A stretch of DNA of 64,000 nt. It comes from Dromiciops gliroides. Lineage: Eukaryota > Chordata > Mammalia > Microbiotheria > Microbiotheriidae. The DNA lies in the NCBI RefSeq assembly GCF_019393635.1, contig NC_057861.1, positions 62,622,532 to 62,686,531 on the forward strand, written 5' to 3'. Below the pieces are notes generated by a model. That model was not told where the DNA came from. It was given only the letters and a program-made list of their open reading frames with translations, and searched no databases. The translations under genes were made by a program, and so were the position numbers. Of the stretch, positions 49,724 through 58,790 are shown piece by piece (positions within the stretch are counted from its first letter, which is position 1; the number at the start of each line of letters is the position of its first letter).

Positions 49724-50342
49724 TCACGTCTGCCTTCCAAAGCATAACACAGACAGGTGTCAGCAAGCTTGGATCGATTGATTGGACTGCTTACGCCCCC
49801 ATCACTCAGGGCCTCTCCCACCAAGAATCCCTCTTGGAGATGCTTTCAGTCTTGGAAAAATGGAGAGAAATGCTGAAGAGTGGGGAGCCCAAGGACATCG
49901 GGGAGGCTCATACTAAGCTGGAGGGATCGAAGCCCCAGACAGGGTCACAGAGGGAGGGGAGGTCCTGGGGGGAACGGCCTACCCATATGCCCCCCTTCCT
50001 CAGAAAAGGAGGGGGGAGCTGGGAAGGACTAGGACACACCAGGGGAGGATCGAGGGGTGGGGGCCAAGGGTCCTTACCGACCAGGTGCCAGGACTTTCGG
50101 GGGCCGTAGCGCCCGCAGCAGCCCCCGGAACGGTCCGCCTCGTAGCCCACGAGGGGCGTGCACACGCCGTCGGCCAGCTGGCCCAGCAGCAGCAGGACAC
50201 CGGCGCCCCAAGAGCTGTAGCCCTGCACCGAGTGCAGGTACAGCAGCAGGTAGGTGAACCACATGGAGGCGCATAGGTCGTTCAGGAAGTGACCCACTGC
50301 ATAGCTGAGCCGAGTCACCAGCGGCAGCGCCGGTTCCGCCAT
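37474..50342 (-). CDS. MFSD12: MFSD12, lysosomal/melanosomal major-facilitator transporter; complete, 10 exons
   Basis: MFSD12 is a 12-helix major-facilitator protein of lysosomes and melanosomes, needed for cysteine import and known as a skin and coat colour gene. Ten exons with consensus GT/AG borders and agreeing phases give 487 codons plus stop (human is about 480): 50342-50078, 43231-43021, 42025-41887, 41115-40930, 40651-40559, 40069-39977, 38975-38805, 38714-38620, 38389-38259, 37553-37474. Landmarks are [20 protein letters not shown], the MFS motif-A loop [107 protein letters not shown] and [20 protein letters not shown]. The start ATG is the first after an in-frame TAG at 50381-50379, so the N-terminus is shorter than the human one I recall. 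The tail after FLWPIQVRF also differs from human. Confidence 0.96.
38259..38389 (-). CDS. MFSD12: MFSD12 exon 9
   Basis: 131 nt; acceptor CTCTCCAG and donor GTGAGT. The nearer AG (CTCAG) would break the frame, so the CTCCAG acceptor was chosen. It reads [20 protein letters not shown] and on to [10 protein letters not shown], the last helix. Confidence 0.93.
38620..38714 (-). CDS. MFSD12: MFSD12 exon 8
   Basis: 95 nt; acceptor CTTCCAG, donor GTGAGT. It reads [20 protein letters not shown] and on to IQSLYPC plus two bases of a split Ser codon. Confidence 0.94.
38805..38975 (-). CDS. MFSD12: MFSD12 exon 7
   Basis: 171 nt, phase 0/0; acceptor CTATCAG, donor GTAAGG. It reads [20 protein letters not shown] and on to [13 protein letters not shown], covering two helices. 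Confidence 0.95.
39062..39102. repeat. (CA)n microsatellite
   Basis: About 16 CA units in the MFSD12 intron between exons 6 and 7. Confidence 0.95.
39548..39875 (+). mobile_element. WSINE1-like SINE split by a second SINE
   Basis: Outer copy: 39548-39621 and 39788-39875. Inner copy: 39622-39787. The inner TSD is the outer SINE's own B-box region, TCAAATCTGGCCTCA (39607-39621) and TCAAATCCGGCCTCA (39788-39802). The outer TSD is AAATAAAGGGC at 39535 and 39876. Confidence 0.93.
39977..40069 (-). CDS. MFSD12: MFSD12 exon 6
   Basis: 93 nt, phase 0/0; acceptor CCAACAG, donor GTGAGT. It reads [20 protein letters not shown] and on to VNKYIGRN. Confidence 0.95.
40266..40413 (+). mobile_element. WSINE1-like SINE
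   Basis: Sense copy in an MFSD12 intron with a short head deletion ('agctagcggctcagtgg'). Confidence 0.9.
40559..40651 (-). CDS. MFSD12: MFSD12 exon 5
   Basis: 93 nt, phase 0/0; acceptor CCTCAG, donor GTGAGG. It reads [20 protein letters not shown] and on to YSLNLPK. Confidence 0.95.
40930..41115 (-). CDS. MFSD12: MFSD12 exon 4
   Basis: 186 nt, phase 0/0; acceptor CCCCAG, donor GTAGGG. It reads [20 protein letters not shown] and then a Pro-rich central loop with EHSPLLPP, and ends [16 protein letters not shown] resembles an acidic dileucine sorting signal ([DE]xxxL[LI]), which would suit lysosomal targeting. Confidence 0.94.
41623..41770 (+). mobile_element. WSINE1-like SINE
   Basis: Sense copy in MFSD12 intron 3. 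Flanks TCTTCCCTTCC and TCCTCCCTTCC are a near-matching TSD. Confidence 0.9.
41887..42025 (-). CDS. MFSD12: MFSD12 exon 3
   Basis: 139 nt between acceptor ATTCCAG and donor GTGAGC. It reads [20 protein letters not shown] and on to [11 protein letters not shown], covering helix 5 and a lumenal-type loop. Confidence 0.93.
43021..43231 (-). CDS. MFSD12: MFSD12 exon 2
   Basis: 211 nt; acceptor CCAATAG, donor GTAATT. It reads [20 protein letters not shown] and on to [40 protein letters not shown] and LTAF, ending inside an Arg codon. It covers helices 3-4. The non-GTRAGT donor is slightly weak, but the phase and homology are clear. Confidence 0.94.
43290..44010. mobile_element. MIR-like fragments in MFSD12 intron 1
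   Basis: 43300-43430 (-): 'cagatgaagaaaccaaggcc'. 43850-44000 (+): 'ttcttcatcgggagaatgag' after 'cttgcttctacctgagcaag'. Confidence 0.5.
44020..44640 (+). mobile_element. L2 3' region, sense, split by MIR
   Basis: 'cttcagcggctccctactac', 'aggccctccacaatctggat', then after the MIR (44262-44465) 'atgcctggaatagccttcca' and 'gggaagccttctcggctcc'. The two halves join in L2 order. Confidence 0.75.
44262..44465 (+). mobile_element. MIR inside L2
   Basis: 'tcagtttcctcaactctaaa', 'tttgtaaagcgcttagaata' and 'gcaggcacccaataagtgtt' in MIR order. Confidence 0.8.
44641..45920. other. MFSD12 intron 1, mostly unique
   Basis: A MIR-like piece at about 44890-45060 (+) ('ctcagtttcctcatctatga') and a short (CCCT)n at about 45545-45570. 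Nothing else is supported. Confidence 0.45.
45930..46150. repeat. Long GA-rich polypurine tract
   Basis: About 220 bp almost entirely of A and G on the + strand, built from GAGA, GGAGA and GACAGA words, in MFSD12 intron 1. Confidence 0.9.
46770..46914 (+). mobile_element. WSINE1-like SINE
   Basis: Sense copy in MFSD12 intron 1. Confidence 0.92.
46915..47780. other. MFSD12 intron 1, no feature supported
   Basis: Unique-looking DNA. A short L2-like string 'gtgagttcctagagaacagg' is at about 47167. Confidence 0.4.
47780..48070 (-). mobile_element. CR1/L3 3' region, antisense
   Basis: 'aattccagttgttaggaagt', 'cttctcttatccaggctaaa' and 'tccagtttattgatggcctt' are the L3 3' end read backwards. Confidence 0.65.
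48974..49121 (+). mobile_element. WSINE1-like SINE
   Basis: Sense copy. TSD AAAGGCCTGA at 48961 and about 49121. Confidence 0.93.
49122..50049. other. MFSD12 intron 1 next to exon 1
   Basis: Unique-looking apart from the (CA)n at 49662-49720. It may hold intronic control sites, but none is recognisable by motif. Confidence 0.4.
49662..49720. repeat. (CA)n microsatellite
   Basis: About 29 perfect CA units, 360 bp inside MFSD12 intron 1 from exon 1. Confidence 0.97.
50078..50342 (-). CDS. MFSD12: MFSD12 exon 1 (coding part)
   Basis: 265 nt from ATG to donor GTAAGG. It holds the first two helices and the motif-A loop GYEADR. An in-frame TAG 36 nt upstream fixes the start. Confidence 0.95.
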
Positions 50343-50492
50343 GGGCCCGTACCGCCCGTCCGCCCGCCCGCCCGCCGGCTAGCTCGGGCCTCCCGGTCGG
50401 CCCACGGCTGTCCGTCCGGGAGTCCCGCGGCGCGGCCGCTTCTAGGCAAGACTGCCTCTTTTTGCACCGATCGCTCTCGCCGGCCTCGCTTT

Positions 50493-50552
50493 GGACTGGT
50501 CACTTTCCGAACCGGCCTCCCCGGACCGGCCGCTCTCCGAACCGGTCACTTC
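50493..50552. repeat. Degenerate 30-bp tandem duplication upstream of MFSD12
   Basis: Two units of about 30 bp share GGACYGG, CTYTCCGAACCGG and a GGTCACTT/GGCCGCTC block. The copies are diverged. Confidence 0.5.
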
Positions 50553-50904
50553 GGGGACGTTCGGTCTACGAATGGGGCTCGCGGCTCACTCGGCTCCCGT
50601 CATCAGCCCCAGGGCGGGACCGGCTGGGTGCTGTGCCCCTTCCCGGGGGCGGGCTGTCCTGAGTGGGACCCTTGTCTTCCGTGGACACGCGTGGGAGCTC
50701 CTCGGCGACACCCAGCCCGCAGACACCCTGCCTGCCGAGCCCGCCTCCGTTCCGCTCCGTCCCGCACAGGGGAGTCCCTTCTTCGAGTTAGGAGCCCGGT
50801 ACCGGCTTCCTCGCCGATCCCACCTTCAGCGGGCTGCAGCGAGATCCCAGTCCTGAACCGTGCCGGGGCCAGGGACTCAAGGAGCACCGGGGGGATTCCC
50901 AGCG

Positions 50905-50926
50905 ATTGGCGGGCGCCTTGGCCAAT
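50905..50926 (-). promoter_or_regulatory. Inverted CCAAT-box pair
   Basis: ATTGG at 50905-50909 and CCAAT at 50922-50926 face each other in GC-rich DNA, about 570 bp upstream of the MFSD12 start codon. NF-Y pairs like this mark CpG promoters. The site fixes neither the transcription start nor its direction. Confidence 0.4.
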
Positions 50927-51480
50927 AGGCGCCGGGAGCCGGGAGCCGGCAGGCCGCACAGGTCAGGAGGCGGGGCCCGATGAGGTTAGCCCCGCCCCTA
51001 GTCTCCTCCCCGGCCCCAGCTGGGTCCCAGAACCCTACGTCGACTCTGTCGCGAAGGGTTGGCTCGGGCTGGGGCCGCAGCTGGAGATGCCATCCCCCTC
51101 CCGGGGCTGTGGAGGCGCGGAGGGAGGAGGGAGACTGGCCCCCCCCCCCCCAGTCCTGACTCAGCCACGCCCAGGCTCGCGCCGGACTGGTTTATTGGGA
51201 CCTCGCGGTTGGCTGGCCCCTCTCCAGGCTCCCCGACTTTTCCAGGGCCCCGGGGCATCAGCAGTGCGGACCGCGCCCCGGCTCCCCTCCGCTCTTTCCA
51301 CCTCCCCCTCCTCCTGACTCCTGCCTTTTCCCTCCTCCTCCCCCGCCTCCGTCCTTCCTCCCTCCCAGCCGAGGCCGCCCTTTGGGAAGCACAGCCGCCC
51401 ACGTACGCGAAGGGATGCAGGGACAGACGCCGAGGACAGAGCTTCAGACCCGACACCCCCACCCCCCACCCCTAGACTCT

Positions 51481-52049
51481 GGAGCCGACAGATCTCTACT
51501 ACGACGGACACGCACCTAGAGTCTCGAGGAGACACAGAAACAAACGCGGTCATGCCACAGCCAAATATTTATTAAACGCTCTCCAACGTGCATTGGCTTT
51601 GTGCAAAGCGCCCCCACCGCCCCACGCAGGACACTTACATTGTGTCTTTGTACCCAGCACTGAGCACCGCTCGAGGATCCCAGTAGAGGCTTTAACTGTA
51701 ACCTCGTTCAGTTGAGCCTGGGTAGGAGAGTTTGCACCGCAAAGAAGGGGGTGTGGGGCCGGAACTCAGGGCGAGAGTGGGGATTAGAGACGGGAGATTA
51801 TTTCTGGGACGAAAATAACTAAGGCCAGTTCATAAGGACCCCAGGAATAAATGAAGGGAACTTTACCTCCCTAAACGTGTTGTCTCTGGCCTATGATCAA
51901 CCAATCTACTGGGGGGGGGTACCCCCGTATCCCCCAGCAGAGAATGCTGCTTGTAAAACCTGGGACTATGCTGTGTAAACCCAATAGGATCTCCATCTCC
52001 CGTGGCCAAGACCCCTTTACTTACCAAGGGAAGGAAAATTGGAGGGTCA
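51481..52049. other. DNA upstream of the MFSD12 CpG island
   Basis: A short L2/MIR-like tail read backwards ('atatttattaaacgctctcc') at about 51565. No gene was found. Confidence 0.4.
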
Positions 52050-52230
52050 GAAGCCAGGAAGCAGAATCTCTCAGAGCTGGATGAAATCTCAGATCATCCA
52101 GTCCAATCAGCAACTGAACAAGATTCCGTTCAACAAAACTCCCAACTTTCCCAGCCTCTATTTGAAACCCTGAAGTAGGGAAACACACTACCTCAGGAAC
52201 TGAACAACCTCTCATCCTTAGCAACACAAG
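52050..52230 (+). mobile_element. CR1/L3 3' end fragment
   Basis: 'ctcagagctggatgaaatct' and 'agatcatccagtccaatcag' are the common L3 3' opening. Confidence 0.5.
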
Positions 52231-52302
52231 CTGAGCCCTGATCCAGACGCCAGCTGTATGATCCTGGGCGAGGCACTGCACCTCCAGCCGCCTTGAGTTT
52301 CT

Positions 52303-52446
52303 TTTTTCTTTTTTCGCGGGGCAATGAGGGTTAAGTGACTTGCCCAGGGTCACACAGCTAGTGTCAAGTGTCTGAGGTCGGATTTGAACTCAGGTACTCC
52401 TGAATCCAGGGCCAGTGCTTTACCCACTGTGCCACCTAGCTGCCCC
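52303..52446 (-). mobile_element. WSINE1-like SINE
   Basis: Antisense copy. 12-bp TSD CCTTGAGTTTCT at 52291 and 52447. Confidence 0.94.
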
Positions 52447-52601
52447 CCTTGAGTTTCTGAATCTGTGAAATAGGGATAATAACAGCCCCTCTCAGGGATG
52501 TTTTGGGAATCAAATGAGATAATATTTGTGACATGCTTAGCATAGTGCTTGGAACATAGTAGGTGCTTAATAACTACTTTTTCCTTTGCCCCCTCTCCAC
52601 T

Positions 52602-52735
52602 TTTTTTTGGGGGGGGGTTGTTTTTGCTGGGTAATGAGGGCTAAGTGACTTGCCCAGGGTCACACAGCTAGTAAGTGTCAAGTGTCTGAGGCCAGATTTG
52701 AACTCAGGTCCTCCTGAACCCAGAGGCGGTGCTTT
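52602..52735 (-). mobile_element. WSINE1-like SINE, head missing
   Basis: Antisense copy that breaks off at 'gcggtgctttatct', so the last 20 or so bases of the SINE head are lacking. Confidence 0.85.
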
Positions 52736-52744
52736 ATCTCCTTC

Positions 52745-53030
52745 ACTCTTGAATCTGCCTCTCTTGAACTTGCACCCATTGCTCTTAGCTGTATCTTCTG
52801 CTTGTAGATGGAACCTCTTCAATGAGACTGATCTTGGAATGCTTGAAGGTAGCTATCATGTCCCTCCTTGGTCTTCCCTAGACTGATCTTCATATGTCTT
52901 ACATGGTCTTTCACTAGCCTGTTTGGCATCCTCTGTATGCTTTCCATGCCCTTCCTAAAATGCAGTGCCCGGAATTGAACACTAAGGTCCAGATGTGACA
53001 GAGTACCTACCGCCCTTCCCTCAGCCAACT
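52745..53030 (-). mobile_element. CR1/L3 3' region, antisense
   Basis: 'ttagcccattgctct'-type block, 'cttcctaaaatgcagtgccc' and 'ggaattgaacactaaggtcc' match the antisense L3 3' end. Confidence 0.65.
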
Positions 53031-53225
53031 TAACATCATAGATTCTGAGCTAGAAGGACCCTTCAAGGTCAATTAGTCCTTCCCTCTCCTTTTACAAGCT
53101 AGGAAAATGAAGTCCAGAAAAATCAAATGACTTGGCCAAAGTCACAGAGGCAATGAGTGTTGGGGCTGGGAGACGAACCCATGACCTTTGACTCTGTACC
53201 TAGCCTTCTTCCTGTTGCCTCAGTC
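53031..53225 (-). mobile_element. MIR-like SINE, diverged
   Basis: 'catagattctgagctagaag', 'aatgacttggccaaagtcac' and 'gacgaacccatgacctttg'. Confidence 0.45.
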
Positions 53226-53272
53226 TTGGGCATGATTCCTCTCTTAATGCCACAGAAAATCATTGGGTTAGG

Positions 53273-53335
53273 AGCAGCTAGGTGGCTCAGTGGATAAAGC
53301 ACCAACCCTGGATTCAGGAGTATCTGAATTCAAGG
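53273..53335 (+). mobile_element. WSINE1-like SINE, 5' half only
   Basis: Only the tRNA-like head is present, breaking off at 'gagtatctgaattcaa'. Confidence 0.85.
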
Positions 53336-53474
53336 GGTTTGCCAAAGGCCACTCAGTGAGTTGGGGGGAAGTGGAGCTAGGATCGGGACCCAGTTCTAAC
53401 CCATTGATAATGAGTCAATTGAGGAACATTTATTATGTGATTGCTATGTTCCAGCATTAAAACTAATGCCTTGA

Positions 53475-53648
53475 GGGGCAGCTAGATGGCGCAGTGGATA
53501 GAGCACTGGCCCTGGAGTCAGGAGTACCTGAGTTCAAATCCAGCCTCAGACACTTACCACTTACTAACTGTGTGACCCTGGACAAGTCACTTAACCCCAA
53601 TTGCCTTGCTAAAAAAACAAACAAACAAACAAACCAAAAAAACCCAAC
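53475..53648 (+). mobile_element. WSINE1-like SINE (first of two at one site)
   Basis: Sense copy with an A/C-rich tail. AAAACTAATGCCTTG lies on both sides (53459-53473, 53649-53663). Confidence 0.94.
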
Positions 53649-53663
53649 AAAACTAATGCCTTG

Positions 53664-53816
53664 GGGTAGCTAGGTAGCACAGTGGATAGAGCACGGGCCT
53701 TGGATTCAGGAGGATCTGAGTTCAAATCCAGCCTCAGATGCTTGACGCTTAACTAGCTGTGTGACCCTGAGCAAGTCACTTCACCCCAATTGCCTCACCA
53801 AAAAACAAAGCAAAAC
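53664..53816 (+). mobile_element. WSINE1-like SINE (second of two at one site)
   Basis: Sense copy. The left flank is the middle copy of AAAACTAATGCCTTG and the right flank is AAAACTAATGCCT at 53817-53829. Confidence 0.94.
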
Positions 53817-54058
53817 AAAACTAATGCCTCTGTTTATTCTCTGTTACAAGTGGGTAATTCCTGCTCCTTCACTGCTGGGTGGAGTGCTGGAGATAAGATG
53901 TGATTGGTCCAGAGAGATCTTTGGAAAGTAGAAAGGGAAAAAAGCTTGGGTACCAAGGAACTGAGAGGGTAAAACTTCACCATGACTGGACCTTAAAAGG
54001 AAACTTAGATCATGGACAACAAAATGTCAGAGCAGGAATGTACCTTAGAAGATAAAAT

Positions 54059-54200
54059 GGGGCAGCTAGGTGGCGCAGTGGATAGAGCACCAACCCTGGA
54101 GTCAGAAGTACCTGAGTTCAAATCCAGCCTCAGACCCTTAACACTTACTAGCTGTGTGACCCTGGGCAAGTCACTTAACCCCACTTGCCTGATGAAGAAG
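54059..54200 (+). mobile_element. WSINE1-like SINE with (GAA)n tail
   Basis: Sense copy ending in GAAGAAGAAGAAGAA. Confidence 0.9.
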
Positions 54201-55390
54201 AAGAAGAAGAAATATTAGAATAGGAAAGTACTATCTAGTAGTCCCTCATCTTACAATGAGAAAACTGAGGTGCAGAGAGGGTAAGTACCTCCCCCAGGTC
54301 AGCGGGAGTGCCAGAAGTAGAAGCCAGGTATTCTGGTCTTTACAGGGACAAGCAGATGTGAATACAGAAGAAGGAAGAAACCAGAGACAAGTCTGATCAT
54401 TCTAAATATTCCTCACTATTGGCTGGGTGACTTTACCCCTCTCTGCCTGAGGCTGGCTTGGCAGCTGGACTCTTTCCTGACACCTGATCTTAGAGGCTTC
54501 CCATAGAAGATCAAATATCCCGCAGACTCTTACTACCAACCCTTCTCATCCCCACTCCTCAGATCTCAGCCACAACCTCTCTTGATCTTCTGGGCCCCTC
54601 AGACCCAAATCCTGCTGGAGTTAGAGGTTGCCTAGGTCAAACAGAACTTGCCTTAGATGTGAACTGCTTCAGGGAATGGGTTGGAGCCTGATTGTAGGGG
54701 TGGGGACCCTGATGAAAGCCTGTCTTATAGCCCGACTTCCTGAAGGCAGGAAACTCAAGAGTTTCATAAAGCCAAATCAAAAGACAGTTGCTGTGCTTGC
54801 CTCTCCTGTGCTCAGTGGTCTGGCTCTGTTCCCAGTTAGAACCCTTCTGAAGGCACTTGGATGCCAAGGCCACTCTCCTGGTGTGGAATGGAGCCACACT
54901 CAAGGGCACACACAGGGACGCATGGTCACACAAACATACTCCAAGAGAGACATTCTTACACACTGAGGGAGATACACGTGGACTTCTGCCACAAGAGCCA
55001 GTGTCTAGAAGACAAATGCCTGCTCCCTTTGAAGGTTTTACAGATATACTGTATATTCTGAACTGGAGTGGAAAAGATGTTGGACCTGGAATCAGGAAGA
55101 CCTGTGTCCAAACCCTGCCTCAGACACTAGCTGCTGTTCTGGACAACTCACTTAATTTCTCTGATCCTCCCTTTCTTCATAAAAATCAGAGGGTTGGAAT
55201 TGATGACTTCTGTGATCTACCATTAACCATGGAGAGGTCTCTGTGGGAGACATAGGAGAAGAAACCCTGCCCTGGAGAGTTACTAGTTTGGCTGAGAAAC
55301 ATTTGGAGAACAAAAGCTGTCCCAAAACCAGTTGTGGTCTGCACAGGGGCATTGAGACAGATTGGGCTAGAGGAGCGGAGCAGGGAGATT
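54201..55390. other. Intergenic DNA, no gene found
   Basis: A MIR-like piece at about 54240-54330 (-) ('aatgagaaaactgaggtgca') and a MIR-like head at about 55080-55160 (+) ('cctggaatcaggaagacctg'). Open frames here have no recognisable domain. Confidence 0.45.
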
Positions 55391-55690
55391 TCTGGGATAG
55401 AGCAACAGGACTAAAGTCAAGAATCCCTGAGTTCAAATTTGACCTCAGACATTTACTAGTTGTGTGACCTTGGGCAAATCACACAACTTCTGTTTGCCTC
55501 AGTTTCCTCATCTGTAAAATAAGGATAATAATCGGATAATAATGAGGATGAAATAATAATAGGATAAAATGAGGATAATAATAGCACCTACCTTCCAGGG
55601 TTGCTTTGAGGATCAAATGAGATGCTAATTGTAAAGTGATTAGCTTGACACAGAGTAAGTGTAATATAAATGGTAGCTATTATTATTATC
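55391..55690 (+). mobile_element. MIR/CORE-SINE
   Basis: 'tccctgagttcaaatttgac', 'gtgaccttgggcaaatcaca' and 'ctcagtttcctcatctgtaa', then 'ctttgaggatcaaatgagat' after a short run of GGATAATAAT repeats. Confidence 0.8.
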
Positions 55691-56867
55691 CAGTGAGGGC
55701 TGAGTGGCTGAGGGAAGACTGTTGAGATTTTGTTGAGGGAAGGAGATAAGACTTTGAAGAGTGGGTAAGAACCTCGATTGCAGAAATGGAGCCTAGCTGG
55801 AAAGACTAGTATATAAATGGCAAGGACTCTATTGGAGGGTGCGGTAAAATCAGGAAGCTCTGTAGGCTGGATTAGCACAATCAAGTAAATTAGTGCCAAA
55901 TGGGGAGGCAATTGGGCAATCCAAAGACTTAAGATAAAGTTTAGCCTTAAATTGATGTAAGAAATGACCTCTGGGACTGTCCAGGCCTCTGTCCTTGGCA
56001 GCCCCCAGAAGGGGTTGAGGACGAGAGGCATACTCCTTTCTCAGCCAGGTGGGACCCAGCCCTAACCTAAGTGAGAGTCTCATCTTCTAGGGATTTCTCT
56101 GACCCTCCATTGGCCTAATTCTGCTCCCATTGTGGACCCTTCTGGAGGAAGCAGAATGCCAGGATCATTCTCCTAGCACTGGATCCTGCTTGAGTTCCAG
56201 TATCTGTATAACTCATCTGTCATCCCTGCTCCACCCTTCACTGCCACTTTGGGGCTTTACACACATGGATTCTGAAAGCTTTCAACATTAGTTGGTTGGT
56301 CCTGAAGGACATAGAACAGAACATGTCCATGACAGAAGGGAGCTTAGAACACAGAATGCACCTAAGATGAAAAGCAGAGACAGATCTGCTGCCTTCTCTG
56401 CAGTACAGGGGATTGCCTAGGAAGACTTCACAGATTAGATGAAAACTACCCACCTTTGGTGATTCACTGGGAAACAAATGATCCCACCAGAATTGGATTC
56501 AATTTAGCAATCATTTATTAAGTGCCTACACTGTGCTAGATACAAAAACTAAAAGGAAACACTCCCTGCCCTCAAAGAACTTATATTTTTCTAGGGGTAG
56601 AGGAGGGTGGGGAGGACAGTTAAACTTGTACTGCCCACCTCCTGATAGGGAGATGATGGGCTCAGAGTGCAGACTGAGACAAATTTTTTTTATGGACGTG
56701 GACAATTCAGGAATTTGCTTTGAGTGTCTATGTAGTCTTGTAACAGGGGTCTTATTTTTTTTGTTTTCTCAATTGGTGGCAGGGAAGGTGGCAGAGAATT
56801 TGGATCAGAACATAAAATAAAATTTAAGTTAAAAAAAGCATCTTATAGGAGTTTGCCCCTGTACTAT
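55691..56867. other. Intergenic DNA, no gene found
   Basis: An L2-like antisense 3' end at about 56500-56590 ('tcatttattaagtgcctaca', 'ctccctgccctcaaagaac'). The rest is unassigned. Confidence 0.45.
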
Positions 56868-57009
56868 GCTTGTTTTGTTTTGCAGGGCAATGAGGGTGAC
56901 TTTCCCAGGGTCACACAGCTAGTTATGTGTCAAGTGTCTGAGGCTGGATTTGAACTGAGGGAGTCCTGAATCCAGGGTCGGTGCTTTATCCACTGGGCCA
57001 CCTAGCTGC
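56868..57009 (-). mobile_element. WSINE1-like SINE
   Basis: Antisense copy. 12-bp TSD CCCCTGTACTAT at 56856 and 57010. Confidence 0.94.
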
Positions 57010-57074
57010 CCCCTGTACTATACTTTGAAGGAAGCTGACAACACAATGAGACAGAGGTGAATGGAGGTAGTAGA

Positions 57075-57240
57075 TTCTAAAAAAGGATTGTTGTTGTTGT
57101 GACATTGGGGTGATGTCATGATTTGCAGTAAATTAGATTTAAGTGAAGGAGGGCTGGGCAAAGTTAGCAGCCTCACTCTCTCCTCCAGAGCCATCTGGGA
57201 CCAGTGGCAAGATATAGATCAGGATGACTGGAGATGGCCC
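57075..57240 (+). mobile_element. Marsupial interspersed repeat, family not identified (copy 2)
   Basis: 'gggtgatgtcatgatttgc', 'aaattagatttaagtgaagg' and 'aagatatagatcaggatgac'. It is a relative of 23292-23710. Confidence 0.5.
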
Positions 57241-57334
57241 CAAAGGATCAGGAATGGAGGTAAGAGCTGGAATATCATACATGGGGAGGGAATTCAGAAA
57301 TTCTTGCTAAGGATTAAGAAGTCTTAAAAAAGAA

Positions 57335-58330
57335 ACTTATTGGAGTCAAAATGGTAGAATAAAGGAAACTTTACAGCCAAGCTCTCCCAACATTCCCCTC
57401 CAGACAACTTTAAAATACTCACTCAAATCAAATTCTGGCACAGCTAGCCAGAATTGAAAACTTTTTCCAGCCCAAGGCAACTTAGGAGGTCAAAAGGAGA
57501 GGTATGTGACACTGGGTGGGGGTTGGCCAGGTGTTGGTAACAACACTAGCTATGGGCCTAGGAAGCAGCTATACCAGCAGCAGCAGCAGCTTCCAAAGCT
57601 CTCAACCCAGAGATGGCAAGGGGATTGGATAGCAGATCAGAAAGAGATTACAGGGGACCCTTTTACTAACACTGGCACAGGATCAGTTGCTGTTTGTTCA
57701 CTTGTATTGCCTGTATGCAATTTCAGGGTGGAGAGGAATGCTTACAGTCACTGGGGAGCAGAGGCCCTGAGAAACAATAAATCAGGGACCTTTCTTAGGT
57801 AAAGTCAGAGTACAGATCAGAACAGCAATAGTACACCTCTTCCTGGATCACACTACCTTGGAAGCACCAAAAACTAATAGACCCCTCCCCCCAGAACTAG
57901 ATTTGAAGACAGAACTGGGAGGCAGGGAAAGGGGGAAAGGGAAAAGCTTGAAGCTTGAGCAAATGCCTCCCACGCTAGGTGAGCAGAGCCCAAATTTAAC
58001 CTAAAGCTCAAAATCAAGAAATGGGTTGAAAAAAGAGCAAAGAACAACCAAAAAACCCTCACCACAAAAAAGTACTATGGTAATAGGGAAAATCAAGACA
58101 CAAACTCAGAAGAAGACAATGATGTGAAAACATCTACAAGCAAAGTCTCAAAGAAAAATTCAAATTAGACACAAGCCCAATAAGAATTCCTGAATGAGGT
58201 ACAGAAAGAGAGGGAAAAAGATTTTAAAAATCAAATAACAGTGGTAGAAGAAAAATTGGGGAAAGAAATGAAAGCAGTGAAAGAAAATTATAAAAAAGAT
58301 GATTAGTAGCTTGGTAAACAAAAAGAGAGG
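57335..58330 (+). mobile_element. L1 5' part: 5'UTR and start of ORF1
   Basis: Opens with 'gagtcaaaatggtagaataa', the usual L1 5' start in mammals and marsupials. It runs through a leader-like stretch to a Lys/Glu-rich coding trace (58180-58320) like the ORF1 coiled coil. Everything downstream in L1 is absent. Confidence 0.6.
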
Positions 58331-58413
58331 AAAGAGACTTGTCAGGGGAAGAGTTTGGCAATCTGCGTAGTATTTTAATTACTGCTATTGATTCAAGTCT
58401 AGCAGGTAGACTA

Positions 58414-58620
58414 AAACAGTGATGTCAAACTCAAATAGAAATGGGGGACACTGATCTGTACATAAAGGAATCCTTTGGGCTGCATGCTGACCTAATTTTA
58501 AAATGTAACGTCATCTATGTTTTATTGTGTTTAATTTAATTTTGTTAGATATTTCCTGATTACATTTTAATCTGGTGCCTGGGCACTAGGAGACATTGGG
58601 AGATCCTGGAGGGCCGAGCT
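58414..58620 (+). mobile_element. hAT-like non-autonomous element, left part
   Basis: Starts CAGTGATGTCAAACTC, a form I associate with hAT-type ends, followed by 'tgttttattgtgtttaattt' and 'ttcctgattacattttaatc'. The matching right end is not found. Confidence 0.45.
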
Positions 58621-58790
58621 CTGAATTAGAAGCAGATCCTATTACAAGGACGCAAATTGGATTACACTGAGATTTGGGATGGGACCCCTAAATGGAATAC
58701 AGTTCTCAAAAGGCATACTTTCTTCAAAAAGAATAGAATAGTTAGAAGGGGATAATGAGTAGCATTATTTATTAAGAAGACATAGTCTTG

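Larger units (their letters stand above)
50050..51480 (-). promoter_or_regulatory. CpG island and promoter region of MFSD12
   Basis: About 1.4 kb is very GC-rich with frequent CpG, against a CpG-poor background on both sides. It covers MFSD12 exon 1 and its upstream DNA, has several GC boxes (for example GGCGGGGC near 50970 and CCCCGCCCC near 50990), and holds no SINE. No TATA box is evident, as is usual for a housekeeping-type promoter. Confidence 0.8.

Noticed and set aside
50289-51317. 342-codon open frame on the + strand opposite MFSD12 exon 1
   Set aside because: It lies in the CpG island where stop codons are rare, is Pro/Arg/Gly/Ser-rich with no domain, and similar overlapping frames exist on both strands. 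It overlaps MFSD12 exon 1 antisense.
54628-55255. Open frames of 108-132 codons between SINEs
   Set aside because: Overlapping frames on both strands, no domain, no flanking splice pattern, and MIR-like scraps inside.
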